A stretch of 39,798 nt of DNA from Acidimicrobiia bacterium (GTDB lineage: Bacteria > Actinomycetota > Acidimicrobiia > Acidimicrobiales > Aldehydirespiratoraceae): assembly GCA_024421095.1 (NCBI GenBank), contig JAHQYM010000013.1:1-39798 (forward strand), read 5' to 3'. The notes below the pieces were generated by a model that saw only the letters and a list, made by a program, of their open reading frames with translations, was not told the DNA's origin and searched no databases. Both the position numbers and the translations under genes were made by a program. Below, one piece after another: positions 1 through 11,409 of this stretch; the first letter of the stretch is position 1; every line of letters starts with the position of its first letter.

Positions 1-393
1 GCGCTGGCTTTTCAAGACCACCGACTTTTTCCGCATCTTCGGGTGCTCGACAATGTGGCCTACCCGCTACGGCGAGCAGGCGCAAGAAGAGCAGTCGCCC
101 GTGAACAAGCGGCTCGTGTCGTTGAAGTTGTTGGCTTACAAACTGTGGCCCTGGCACGGCCTGCTCAACTTTCTGGTGGCCAACGTCAACGTGCGGCCAT
201 CGCTAGAGCTATTGCCACGCCTAGCGAGGTGCTCTTGTTGGATGAACCGTTAGCTTCGGTTGATGAGCAAAGCCGTGCTCCTTTGAGGGAATTGTTGATG
301 CACACCGACCACCCGACTGTGCTGTGGGTGACGCATGACCCCAACGATGCCAAGTTCGCCGATGCCACCCTCACAATCGACCCAGCGGAGTAG
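1..393 (+). CDS. ABC transporter ATP-binding subunit, 3' part only (Mod/Cys/Thi-like)
   Basis: The reading frame is open from the first base, so the N-terminus and Walker A lie outside the window. The visible 130 residues hold a Q-loop (FQDHRLFPHL), the ABC signature (LSGGQRQRAAIARA), Walker B (LLLDEP) with D-loop (SVD), and the switch histidine (WVTHDP). This is the second half of a nucleotide-binding domain that would energise an importer at the inner face of the membrane. The protein ends about ten residues after the H-loop region and has no TOBE-type regulatory domain, so it is a minimal ATPase. Its phrasing resembles molybdate, sulfate or thiamine importer ATPases, but the substrate cannot be told because the permease and binding-protein genes would lie to the left. 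It is not part of the thi operon downstream, which carries its own ATPase. Confidence 0.9.
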   Translation, partial: ALAFQDHRLFPHLRVLDNVAYPLRRAGARRAVAREQAARVVEVVGLQTVALARPAQLSGGQRQRAAIARAIATPSEVLLLDEPLASVDEQSRAPLRELLMHTDHPTVLWVTHDPNDAKFADATLTIDPAE

Positions 394-435
394 TGTTGCA
401 CCAAGTATGCACCGCCAAGATCACGAGCCGACACA

Positions 436-522
436 GGGTCTCGACCGACCCGACACCGGGCCTTGACAGAGGGCCTTGACAGAGGGCGTTGACAGAGGGC
501 GTTGACACAGGGCGTTAACGAG
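436..522. repeat. 13-bp tandem repeat, five clear copies plus one degenerate
   Basis: From 458 to 522 there are five consecutive 13-bp units of the form GGGC(C/G)TTGACAGA, at 458, 471, 484, 497 and 510. A degenerate unit starts at 436, separated by 9 bp. Copies differ at one to four positions. The unit is not a multiple of three and lies outside any credible gene. Each copy contains TTGACA or TTAACG, which looks like a -35 hexamer, but no matched -10 series follows. Confidence 0.9.
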
Positions 523-525
523 ACT

Positions 526-600
526 GGGGCGGTGGAGCGCACCTCCTCCCCCAAAGGATGCACACCACCGCCCCGGATACCTAAGACCCACGGCCTTAGG
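526..600. other. Two inverted repeats after the ABC gene (candidate hairpins)
   Basis: A perfect 10-bp inverted repeat, GGGGCGGTGG at 526-535 and CCACCGCCCC at 565-574, encloses 29 bases. Immediately after it, CCTAAG at 580-585 pairs with CTTAGG at 595-600 around a 9-base loop. They lie 130-200 bp beyond the end of the ABC ATPase gene. They could form RNA hairpins that protect or end that transcript. Neither is followed by a clear run of T on the plus strand, so a classical intrinsic terminator is not shown. Confidence 0.55.
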
Positions 601-642
601 TTGTACGAGAAGAAGCATAGCAGAGAAAAAAGTTTTGCGTCG

Positions 643-675
643 CGAAAAAAATAGAATTTGCTTATATTTTTTTCG
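643..675. promoter_or_regulatory. Perfect 11-bp A7/T7 palindrome (operator or cruciform candidate)
   Basis: CGAAAAAAATA at 643-653 is the exact reverse complement of TATTTTTTTCG at 665-675, with an 11-base spacer (654-664). It sits in the AT-rich part of the intergenic island, 56 to 88 bp upstream of the -10 box of the next gene. The stem is A/T-rich with only two G:C pairs, so it is a poor transcription terminator. A protein-binding site or a DNA bend/cruciform is more likely. No matching regulator gene is seen nearby. Confidence 0.5.
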
Positions 676-681
676 AGATGT

Positions 682-725
682 GCTCCTGCGCCAATTGAAG
701 ATTGCTCCTGCGCTAATTGCAGACT
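682..725. repeat. 22-bp tandem direct repeat upstream of the DUF2784 promoter
   Basis: Bases 682-703 and 704-725 are two adjacent 22-bp copies, each starting GCTCCTGCGC, identical at 19 of 22 positions. The 22-bp period is about two DNA helical turns. The second copy ends five bases before the -10 box at 731, so the pair covers the -35 region. Tandem sites with this phasing can place two activator or repressor molecules on the same DNA face. The regulator is unknown. Confidence 0.6.
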
Positions 726-730
726 CGGTG

Positions 731-736
731 TAGTCT
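731..736 (+). promoter_or_regulatory. -10 box of a leaderless promoter for the DUF2784 gene
   Basis: TAGTCT (TANNNT) at 731-736 is followed by exactly six bases and then the ATG at 743. Transcription would start at or within a base or two of the start codon. There is no good -35 hexamer at 17 bp; the 22-bp tandem repeat occupies that region. Confidence 0.55.
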
Positions 737-742
737 GAAGGC

Positions 743-1210
743 ATGGCTGCATTGACAATGGCCATCTTGATGGCTTTAGCGCACGGGTTGCTAACCGTCT
801 TCTTGGTTTTCGGCGTACCCTTTGTGGCGCGCCGACCACGCTTATTGCGATGCTACTTGGCGATGTTGGTGCCAACCGCGTTGGTGAACATAATAGGTTT
901 AGCCTGCCCTCTAACCGTCTGGGAGAAGCACTTCTGGCGGTTGGCAGGTGAGACCCCATATGAGGGCGGTTTCATCTCGCACTATTTTTTGGAGCCGTTT
1001 TACTCAGGGGACCTCGCTCCATCAACCGACACCGTGTTGTTGGTGGCGATGGTAATTTGGAGTTCACCGTGGCTGATATACGCCGCTTCCTTGAGTATTA
1101 CCCAAAGGCGCTCTCGACATCAATCAAATGACGGGCCCCACGAGCCCCACGAGCCCCACGAGCCCCACCAGGCCCGCATCGAAAATCCGCCACACCAAAA
1201 AGTCAGCTAG
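743..1210 (+). CDS. DUF2784 family membrane protein
   Basis: 155 residues with about three to four hydrophobic segments. The family marks are the stretch around ACPLTVWEKHFWRLAGE and the following EGGFISHYFLEPFYS, which match the DUF2784 pattern of a CPLT motif, an acidic or aromatic loop and a GGFI-HY motif before a final helix. Such proteins are small inner-membrane proteins of unknown function. The ATG at 743 is preferred because it sits six bases after a TANNNT box and reads straight into the first membrane segment. The C-terminus is unusual: a hydrophilic tail contains three tandem Pro-His-Glu units encoded by 9-bp repeats. The gene converges on the alpha/beta hydrolase gene and overlaps its end by 8 bp. 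Confidence 0.85.
   Translation: MAALTMAILMALAHGLLTVFLVFGVPFVARRPRLLRCYLAMLVPTALVNIIGLACPLTVWEKHFWRLAGETPYEGGFISHYFLEPFYSGDLAPSTDTVLLVAMVIWSSPWLIYAASLSITQRRSRHQSNDGPHEPHEPHEPHQARIENPPHQKVS
1136..1171 (+). repeat. 9-bp tandem repeat inside the DUF2784 gene tail
   Basis: CCCCACGAG occurs three times in tandem (1136, 1145, 1154), followed by a one-base variant at 1163. It encodes repeated Pro-His-Glu in the cytoplasmic or periplasmic tail of the DUF2784 protein. The unit length keeps the reading frame, so copy number can change without a frameshift. Confidence 0.9.
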
Positions 1211-2033
1211 CGGCTAGGGCGGTGACTGCTTCAATTATTGGAGGCCAAGCTTGAGGAACGAAATCGTGCGACATGTCCTCAAGCAACAAGTAGCGGGCAC
1301 CAGGAATTAGTTCGGCGGTGCGGGCACCACCAGATTGATCTATCAACGTGTCTAAGGCACCATGGATAACCAGCGTTGGCACACGTATTTCACCTAGCGC
1401 ACCAACCCGACTTTCACTTGACATGATGGCGCGGATTTGGCGTTGCGCCGCGCCTGGGTTCCAAGCACGCTGGTAGGTGGAGGCCGCGTTCGCACGGAAA
1501 GTCTCGGGATCGAACCATTCGGGATTAGACCAGATTTTGCAAGCTCGGAGATCAGCCTCAATTTGCGCCTCGATCGATTCCTCTGGCGGGGCAACAAGAG
1601 CATCCCACGCTTCTAGGGTTGGGCCACCAACATCGCTTTCGCCGGTAGTGGACATGATCGACACCAAGCCATTGGTGCGGTGCGGGTGCCTGATCGCGGT
1701 TACTTGTGCAATCATCCCACCCATCGATACCCCTAGAATCATTGCTTGGGAGACTCCAGCGTGGTCTAAAACCGCTACTACATCGTCGGCCATTTCGTTG
1801 AGCGTGTAGGGGGCATCATCAGTGGTCATGGATGACAAACCAGCATCGCGGTTGTCCATACGAATCACAAAAAACCCTCGATCAACGAAGGCCTCGCAAA
1901 GTTCAGTCGGGAACGAAAGCAGTTGGCTCCCAAGCCCGGGGACGCACATGAGAACCGGGTCGTCTCGTGATCCAAAAGCTTCGTATTCGATTTCGATGGT
2001 TCTGTTTATGGCGCGTGGCATAGTCATCAGCAT
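1203..2033 (-). CDS. Alpha/beta hydrolase (RdmC/haloperoxidase-like)
   Basis: 276 residues, a single alpha/beta-hydrolase domain without signal peptide, so cytoplasmic. The nucleophile elbow is GVSMGG (Ser103), the acid is Asp228 in HGALDTLID, and the histidine is His256 in DMSHDFVP, giving a complete catalytic triad. The oxyanion region PGLGSQ and the RMDNRDAGLSS stretch are typical of methylesterase/aclacinomycin-esterase-like members. The substrate is unknown. ATGs at 2033, 2027 and 2021 are all possible starts; none has a Shine-Dalgarno sequence or a TANNNT box at six bases, so the start is uncertain by four codons. The gene diverges from the thi operon and shares its upstream region, where an AAGCATGCTT palindrome lies at 2044-2053. 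Confidence 0.88.
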   Translation of the reverse strand: MLMTMPRAINRTIEIEYEAFGSRDDPVLMCVPGLGSQLLSFPTELCEAFVDRGFFVIRMDNRDAGLSSMTTDDAPYTLNEMADDVVAVLDHAGVSQAMILGVSMGGMIAQVTAIRHPHRTNGLVSIMSTTGESDVGGPTLEAWDALVAPPEESIEAQIEADLRACKIWSNPEWFDPETFRANAASTYQRAWNPGAAQRQIRAIMSSESRVGALGEIRVPTLVIHGALDTLIDQSGGARTAELIPGARYLLLEDMSHDFVPQAWPPIIEAVTALAAS

Positions 2034-2080
2034 GCCCGACTGGAAGCATGCTTGCAGGAAAAACCTTCAAGAAAATAATG

Positions 2081-2108
2081 TTGCGAGTTGGAAAACTGCA
2101 ACTATAAT
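2081..2108 (+). promoter_or_regulatory. Sigma-70-type promoter of the thi operon
   Basis: TTGCGA at 2081-2086 and a perfect TATAAT at 2103-2108 are spaced by 16 bp. Transcription would start near 2115, a few bases before the conserved part of the TPP riboswitch, as expected if the leader RNA begins with the aptamer. Confidence 0.75.
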
Positions 2109-2121
2109 CGTGCAAAACCAA

Positions 2122-2211
2122 TACTGGGGAGCTCGGGACAGCCGGGCTGAGAGGTCGACCAACCTGCGTCGGCGACCCACACGAACCTGATCTGGGTAAT
2201 TCCAGCGGAGG
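2122..2211 (+). ncRNA. TPP riboswitch (THI box)
   Basis: The RNA carries the conserved thiamine pyrophosphate aptamer blocks in order: a GGGG-containing 5' arm at about 2125-2128, CTGAGA at 2147-2152, ACCC-type spacer pairing, GAACCTGATCTGG at 2183-2195, TAAT at 2197-2200, and CCAGCGGAG at 2202-2210. The 3' arm runs directly into the Shine-Dalgarno GGAGG at 2207-2211, five bases before the thiB start. No separate terminator hairpin fits between aptamer and start codon. The arrangement therefore points to translational control: bound TPP stabilises the closing helix and hides the ribosome binding site, turning off thiamine uptake when the cofactor is plentiful. This mechanism is inferred from layout; the identity of the aptamer is clear from the conserved blocks. 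Confidence 0.95.
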
Positions 2212-2216
2212 AAACA

Positions 2217-3314
2217 ATGGCTAAATCAATCAAAAAATACCTAATCTGGCTTTCGGTCGCTCTGGCTGCCAGCGCATGTGGCGGTGCCAGCGAAACCAAC
2301 ACCAACCCCACCACCACACCCGAAACCTCGACCACCACCCCCACAACCACGACCACGACCACGACCGAAAACGCGACCATAACCCTCGTCACACACGATT
2401 CGTTCAGCATCTCGGAGGAAACCCTCGAGGCTTTCACCGACCAAACTGGGATCAATGTGGAACTGCTGCAAGCTGGCGATGCCGGCACCATGGTCAGCCA
2501 AGCGATCTTGACCTCTAGCAACCCCCTCGGCGATGTGATGTTTGGCGTAGACAACACTTTCCTCGCACGAGCTCTCAATGCCGACTTGTTTGAGCCCTAC
2601 CAGTCACCCAACCTCTCCGCGGTACCCGAAGAGTTCCAGTTAGACCCCGAGAATCGTGTGACACCCATCGACTACGGCGATGTCTGTGTGAACTATTGGG
2701 TTGATGCACTACCCAGCGACCCACCACAAACCCTTGAAGACTTAACCGACCCAGCACTCGCCGATCAACTCGTGGTGCAACACCCCGAAACTTCTTCACC
2801 AGGACTTGCATTCTTGTTGGCAACTATCGCTGGCACGAACGACTGGCAACAGTTTTGGGCCAACCTAGCTAGCAACGGCGTGACCGTAACCGCCGGTTGG
2901 GAGGATGCCTACTATGGAGATTTCATAGCTGGCGGCGGAGACCGCTCCATGGTGGTGTCCTACGCCTCAAGCCCACCCGCCGAGGTGTTGTTCGCCGCTG
3001 AACCAACCGACACCGCACCAACAGAAGTTCTCCTCGATTCGTGTTTCCGTCAAATTGAATTCGCTGGGGTTCTCGCTGGTACCGACCATCCAACCCAAGC
3101 CCAAGCACTCATTGATTTTATGCTCACCCCAACGTTCCAAAACGATGTGCCACTCAACATGTTTGTGTTCCCAGTTCTGAGCAGTGCCACGTTACCGCAG
3201 GTGTTTGTGGACCATGCACGAGTCGCCAGCGACCCGCTAACCATCTCACCCGAAGAGATTGAGGCGAACCGTGACGAGTGGACTGAGCGGTGGGTCGAGA
3301 TCGTCCTCGGTTAG
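2217..3314 (+). CDS. thiB: Thiamine ABC transporter substrate-binding lipoprotein
   Basis: 365 residues. A lipoprotein signal peptide ends at LAASAC with the lipidated Cys21, followed by a Thr/Pro-rich linker to about residue 54 that tethers the domain outside the membrane. The mature domain opens with TLVTHDSFS and contains the DVMFGVDNTFLARAL stretch characteristic of ThiB-type periplasmic binding proteins, which capture thiamine or its phosphates. Assignment rests on three agreeing facts: the fold motifs, the TPP riboswitch just upstream, and the following ThiP- and ThiQ-like genes. The ATG at 2217 has an ideal GGAGG five bases upstream. The stop lies 25 bp inside thiP, so the two are translationally coupled. 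Confidence 0.9.
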   Translation: MAKSIKKYLIWLSVALAASACGGASETNTNPTTTPETSTTTPTTTTTTTTENATITLVTHDSFSISEETLEAFTDQTGINVELLQAGDAGTMVSQAILTSSNPLGDVMFGVDNTFLARALNADLFEPYQSPNLSAVPEEFQLDPENRVTPIDYGDVCVNYWVDALPSDPPQTLEDLTDPALADQLVVQHPETSSPGLAFLLATIAGTNDWQQFWANLASNGVTVTAGWEDAYYGDFIAGGGDRSMVVSYASSPPAEVLFAAEPTDTAPTEVLLDSCFRQIEFAGVLAGTDHPTQAQALIDFMLTPTFQNDVPLNMFVFPVLSSATLPQVFVDHARVASDPLTISPEEIEANRDEWTERWVEIVLG

Positions 3315-4911
3315 CGAAATTCGGTGGCCGCGCCATCGTCGGTGGCATCCCCGCGCTATTCCTAGCCGCTTTCTTTGCCTATCCCCTCGCCACGATACTC
3401 TGGTACGGTCTTGGGACGCAAGGGTTAGCCCCGCTAGCGGATTTGTTTGGATCGCCACGCAACCGCGGTGTGGTTTGGTTCACGATCACCCAAGCGTTGG
3501 CTTCAACCATGCTCACCTTGCTTGTGGCTCTACCCGCGGCGGCACTGGTTTCACGTTTGCAAGGCCGCTGGAAGTATTGGTTGCGGGGGCTGGTGACAAT
3601 TCCGTTTGTGCTGCCAACTGTGGTGGTGGCTGGCGCTTTTGAAGGGCTTTTCGTGCGCTTCGGCCTTGACCAAGGGAGCTTTCGTTTGCGCCACACGGTT
3701 TGGGCGATACTGATAGCGCATGTTTTTTTTAATTATGCAGTTGTGGTGCGCATCGTGGGTTCGTTTTGGGCTGGATTAGACCAGCAACTTGAGGAGCAGG
3801 CCCGGGTTTTGGGTGCAGGACCACTTCAAACGTTCAGAACTGTGACTCTGCCGCGTCTGAGGCCTGCTATAGCTTCGGCCGCAGCCATAGTTTTTCTGTT
3901 TTCTTTTACTTCTTTCGGGGTGATTTTGCTGCTTGGCGGACATCGCAATCCGACTATTGAGACGGAGATTTTTCGACAGGCGATTAACCGCAGTGATTTT
4001 CCGATGGCTGCTGGGTGGGCTCTTGTGCAGGTAACGTTTGTGGTGCTGATTTTGGCTGCGACGAACGTGATTGAGCGGCGTCGCCCGGCACCAACCGGTG
4101 TCTTCACTCGTGCCACGAAAGCGTTACCCAAAACATTCGTGGGGTTCAATGTTGTGTTGATGGCTGCCTTGCTTGGGGCACCGATTGTGCTACTAGTTGA
4201 ACGTTCGTTCGCGGTGGGCGGCACTTACGGTTTCGACCATTATCGGGGGTTAACCGAGCGTGTTGCACAACTCCCAGTGTCGCCTACCACGGCACTGACC
4301 AACTCGTTAGTTTACGCTGTTGTGGCAACTGCGATAGCGCTGGTAGTGGGGTCTTTGGCAGCATTCTTGGCAGTGCATGGGCGTACTGAGTTGCGCCGTG
4401 TTTTTGATTTGGGATTGACTTTACCTTTGGGTACTTCAGCCGTCACGATTGGTCTTGGGATACTGCTGGCCTTTGCTGCGCCCCCGCTTGACTTACGAAC
4501 TTCGTGGTGGATAATCCCTATCGCCCACGCGCTAATCGGGGTGCCTTTTGTGCTGCGAACCATGGTGCCAGTATTGCGGCGCATTGATCCACAACTACGC
4601 GAAGCGGCAGCAGTGCTGGGTGCATCGCCTAGCCGAGTTCGGCGTGTAATTGATTTGCCAATTGCTAGTCGGGCATTGCTAGTTGGTGCTGGTTTTGCTT
4701 TTGCAGTGTCGATCGGTGAGTTCGGGGCAACCTCATTTTTGCCGCGCCGTCCTGAGAATATGACCGCTCCTTTGGCATTGTTTCGTTTGTTGTCCACCCC
4801 GGGTGAATTGCTACGGGGTCAAGCGATGGCACTCGCGGTGTTGTTGATGGTGATCGTGGCGGTGGCCGTGGTGACGATTGAGGCGGCGCGTGGTAAACAA
4901 GAAGATTTCTT

Positions 4912-4915
<4 letters not shown>
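3290..4915 (+). CDS. thiP: Thiamine ABC transporter permease (fused two-domain)
   Basis: 541 residues made of two tandem MetI-like permease halves with about twelve membrane segments. Each half carries an EAA loop that docks on the ATPase: LEEQARVLGAGPLQTFR near residue 165 and LREAAAVLGASPSRVRR near residue 437. This fused layout is typical of ThiP and of iron(III) permeases (FbpB/CysTW-like); the riboswitch and binding protein decide for thiamine. The start is the GTG at 3290, which overlaps thiB by 25 bp; no other start codon lies before the first membrane helix. The stop overlaps the thiQ start in a GTGA junction. Confidence 0.9.
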
Positions 4916-8297
<3,382 letters not shown>

Positions 8298-8301
<4 letters not shown>

Positions 8302-10433
8302 TCACGGCGAGGCAAGACCACCACTGCCACGTTTGCGTCGCACTGCTCAAGCACCATCTCCACCGTATGCCCCAAGAAAGGCCGCCCGTCGACACTGCGC
8401 AACTGCGCCCCAAGCACCACCAGGTCGCAATCTTCCTCCCTAGCTGCGCTCACCAGAGCGGTCGGAATATCAGTTGAACTGCGGATCGACGTGCGGGGCC
8501 AGATACCCGCTTCAACAGCCCGATCAGTAGCTAAATCCATCAACTCTTTGGCTATCACTTCCCTCGGGTCGGCTTCAGTGGAACGCAACTTCAACACCCG
8601 AGGAACCAAAGTCTTACGGTTGAGCACATGAGTCAACAACACCTCCGTTCCTAACTGCGCCGAAATACTGAAAGCCACTTCTTGAGCAGCACTAGACGAA
8701 CGCGTGCCGGTAACCGGCACCACCACCCGACCAAAGGCAGCAGGCAAAGGACGCTCAAGCCCCCGGGCGCGTCGCACAATCAACACCGGGATCGTGGCGT
8801 TGAGCAAGATTTCGTCGACCATCGGCGAATACAACTGGCCTTCGTGACGGGTAGCCACACCGACCGCGACCAAGCCATAACCCAAACGGGACTCAGCGGC
8901 GATAGCGGCCGCGGCATCCGCCGCATCCGCCGCATTGACACTGCGATGGTCTACCTGGCGCTCGTTGAGCACCGCCTCAAGAACCGACACATCGGGTCGC
9001 TCACCGCTCGCTGAGACCGAGACCAGTGTGGTCGGAGCTTCAATCGGCCATGCAAAATGCACAAGTTGAGCCGCCGCAATCGAAGCCGGCTGACCTCGGG
9101 TCGGCAACAAAATACGCGACGATTTAACAACCAAATTACGGCTCAAGGCCTGCTCACGATCAAGCCGCTCCCGCTCATCAGCCGAGCCCCGCCAACCACG
9201 CACCACACCCCGCAACGAAACCGCCGCGAAAACCGAAGTCACCAAAGGAACGATCACGATGACGGTGTATGCCGTTTCACTAAACACGCCGAGCGACAAA
9301 CCCACCGAAGCGATCACAATCTCCAGCGCACCACGAGCATTGAGGCCAGCGCCCAAAGCCGCAGCCGCGCGCCTGCTTTGGCCCGCCAGACGAGCACCAA
9401 CAAACGCGCCAGCGAATTTAGCACCAATCGCCACCGCCAACACCACAAGCAACCAACTCAACGCTTCACCACCAAGCAAACCGAGGTCAACCCGCATACC
9501 TGCTGTAGCAAAGAAAATCGGTGCCAGCAAGCTAGTAGTCAACGATTCGATGTGGTGCAGAACTTCGGGCTGACCGAACCTCGAACGATGCAGCACCACA
9601 CCTGCCACAAAAGCACCCAAAACCGCTTCAATACCTAGCGCTTGAGTGGCAACACCGTAAATCAACATGGTCATCACCACCACGGTCATGGCCCCAGCAA
9701 TGTTGGCGCCGTCGCGACGCACCCAACGCAGTGCCAGGTCCACGAGACGCTGGCCGAGGGTCATTGCAAACGTCAAAAACAAGGCCAAACCGATCACAGT
9801 CTCAAGGACAACCCGCAGCGAAACCGCACCCGAAGCTGCGAAGCTCGCGAAGATCGCCAACATCACCCAACCAATCACATCATTAGCCATCCCCGCCGCA
9901 ACTGTGATCTGGCCAAAGTCTCGCCGCATCAAACCAAGCTCAGAGAGAATCTTGGCGATCACCGCCAACGCCGAAACCGCTAACGCCGCAGCCACAAACA
10001 ATGCGAACACAACACGGTCAGCCTCGTCCCCAACAAATGTGTCGGGCAAGGAAACCCCCACCAGCAACCCACCGATCAACGGCACAACCAGGCTGAAACC
10101 AGTCACCAACGCGGCAGCCCGGCCGAGACTGCGGATCAAACCTAGGTCGGTTTCAAACCCGGCCGTCACCAGCAATAAAGCCACGCCTAACCAACTAACC
10201 GCGAGCAAAGCACCTGACGAAATCTCCTCATGCGGCAAGAACCATTCGAAACCGCTTGGCCAAATCCGCCCAAAAATGGACGGGCCCACAAGTATTCCGG
10301 CAGCCAATTGACCAATCACCGAGGGCAGATTGATGCGCCGCATGAACGCTCCGAAGAGACGAGCCACCGCAACGAGGACTAGTAGTTGTGTCCAAAACAC
10401 CAACAACTGGTGCTCATCAAGTGGAGTCAGCAT
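8298..10433 (-). CDS. Cation/proton antiporter (CPA family) with two universal stress domains
   Basis: 711 residues. Residues 1-410 form a Na+(K+)/H+ exchanger domain with about twelve membrane segments. The ion site carries Asn184-Asp185 (MANDVIGW), the ND pair usually linked to electroneutral exchange. Two cytoplasmic UspA-type domains follow: one from about 440 (ILLPTRG) ending at PVLIVRR, and one from about 570 (RVVVPVTGTRSS) ending at VAVVVLPRR with a GHTVEMVLEQC nucleotide-loop-like end. USP tails of this kind are thought to let ATP or cyclic nucleotides control transport. The linker contains an Ala/Asp run encoded by a 9-bp repeat. It lies 25 bp downstream of exonuclease III and is probably cotranscribed. 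The ATG at 10433 has no strong Shine-Dalgarno sequence. Confidence 0.9.
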
Positions 10434-10458
10434 TAGCAGTACGGTTTTCTCTTCGTTC

Positions 10459-11241
10459 CTAATAGTTGAGGTCTATAAATACCGGGGCGTGGTCGCTTGG
10501 GGGGTCGTCTTTGGGGCCTTTACGTTCGTTGCGGTCAATCAGAGCTAACTCGGTGCGTTTGGTTAGCGACTGCGAGGTCAACACCAAGTCGATGCGCATA
10601 CCCATTTTCTTATGGAAGTTACCGCCTCGATAGTCCCACCATGAGTAGAGGCGCTGGTCTTGGTGATGTTCACGGAACACGTCATTCAACCCCCAGTCTG
10701 CTAACGCGGCGATGCGTTGACGTTCGGGTTTGCTGGTGTGCGTGTGCGTCTCGAAATGTTTCGGATCATACACATCACGGTCTTGCGGAGCGATGTTGAA
10801 ATCACCACAAACCACGATGTCTTCACTAGGAACACATTGACCATCAAGGTCATTTAGCAAGCGGTCGAGCCAACGGAGTTTGTATTGATAGTGCTCATGG
10901 TCTAGGGCGCGGCCGTTGGGCACGTAACAAGAGGCTAGACGCACGCCGCCACAGGTGGCCCAGGCCAAACGCGCATCGGAGTCTGCTGGTTTGCCGTCAC
11001 CAAAACCAGCTAGTGGGTCTTCAATGCCGACGCGTGAAAGGATGGCCACCCCGTTCCAACGACCTTCACCGTGATGGAAACTGTCGTAACCCAATGCTTC
11101 GAAAGTCATTGCTGGAAACGCTTCATCGGCAAGTTTGGTTTCTTGCAGACACAACACATCAGGTTCGAACATTTCGAGCCAGCGTTCAACACGGCGTAGG
11201 CGCGCCTTCAGCGAGTTCACGTTCCATGTGGCAATTCGCAT
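10459..11241 (-). CDS. xthA: Exodeoxyribonuclease III (AP endonuclease family)
   Basis: 260 residues of the endonuclease/exonuclease/phosphatase fold. Conserved active-site blocks are all present: ATWNVNSLKAR (Asn7), CLQETKL (Glu34), NGVAILSR, YVPNGR, GDFNIAP (metal Asp/Asn), RIDLVL and SDHAPV (catalytic His). It incises DNA at abasic sites and trims 3' ends in base excision repair. I choose the ATG at 11241, not the upstream ATG at 11253, because family members begin M-R/K-IATWNVNS and because TATGAT on the minus strand lies seven bases before it, as in other leaderless starts here. It diverges from kgd and shares a 168-bp upstream region with it. Confidence 0.95.
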   Translation of the reverse strand: MRIATWNVNSLKARLRRVERWLEMFEPDVLCLQETKLADEAFPAMTFEALGYDSFHHGEGRWNGVAILSRVGIEDPLAGFGDGKPADSDARLAWATCGGVRLASCYVPNGRALDHEHYQYKLRWLDRLLNDLDGQCVPSEDIVVCGDFNIAPQDRDVYDPKHFETHTHTSKPERQRIAALADWGLNDVFREHHQDQRLYSWWDYRGGNFHKKMGMRIDLVLTSQSLTKRTELALIDRNERKGPKDDPPSDHAPVFIDLNY

Positions 11242-11248
11242 CCAGCAA

Positions 11249-11254
11249 ATCATA
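11249..11254 (-). promoter_or_regulatory. -10 box of xthA (leaderless, N7)
   Basis: On the minus strand TATGAT is followed by seven bases and the ATG at 11241. It matches TATAAT at five of six positions. This supports the shorter start for exonuclease III. Confidence 0.5.
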
Positions 11255-11323
11255 GTAGGTAGATGCCCAGTCTGCGGTTGTTGCCTTCCCTTAGCAAATC
11301 TCCGTGGCTCCGCGCAAAGCCGT

Positions 11324-11357
11324 GTTCAATGTATTTCACTGTTCAATGTATTTCAAT
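11324..11357. repeat. 17-bp tandem direct repeat in the xthA-kgd intergenic region
   Basis: GTTCAATGTATTTCACT at 11324-11340 is followed directly by GTTCAATGTATTTCAAT at 11341-11357 (16 of 17 identical). A second, shorter direct repeat, TGTGCAG(A)-TTGG-like, occurs at about 11357 and 11384. The pair ends about 40 bp upstream of the kgd -10 box, a position suited to a transcription factor. It may equally be a simple duplication. Confidence 0.6.
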
Positions 11358-11397
11358 GTGCAGATTTGGTTTGCGGGTTTGATGTGCAGAGTTGGCC

Positions 11398-11403
11398 TAC
11401 ACT
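11398..11403 (+). promoter_or_regulatory. -10 box of a leaderless promoter for kgd
   Basis: TACACT (TANNNT) followed by six bases and the GTG at 11410. No good -35 is found at 17 bp. Confidence 0.55.
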
Positions 11404-11409
11404 AGCGAC

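Noticed and set aside
436-522. CRISPR-like array
   Set aside because: Units are 13 bp and directly adjacent with no spacers, and no cas gene is present. The 9-bp array at 5902 fails for the same reason.
526-600. Intrinsic terminator for the ABC ATPase gene
   Set aside because: The inverted repeats are real, but the large loop and lack of a following T run do not fit a standard terminator; kept only as candidate hairpins.
9057-10311. Plus-strand open frames opposite the antiporter gene
   Set aside because: They are shadows with biased, low-complexity composition; the minus-strand antiporter has full family motifs over the same bases.
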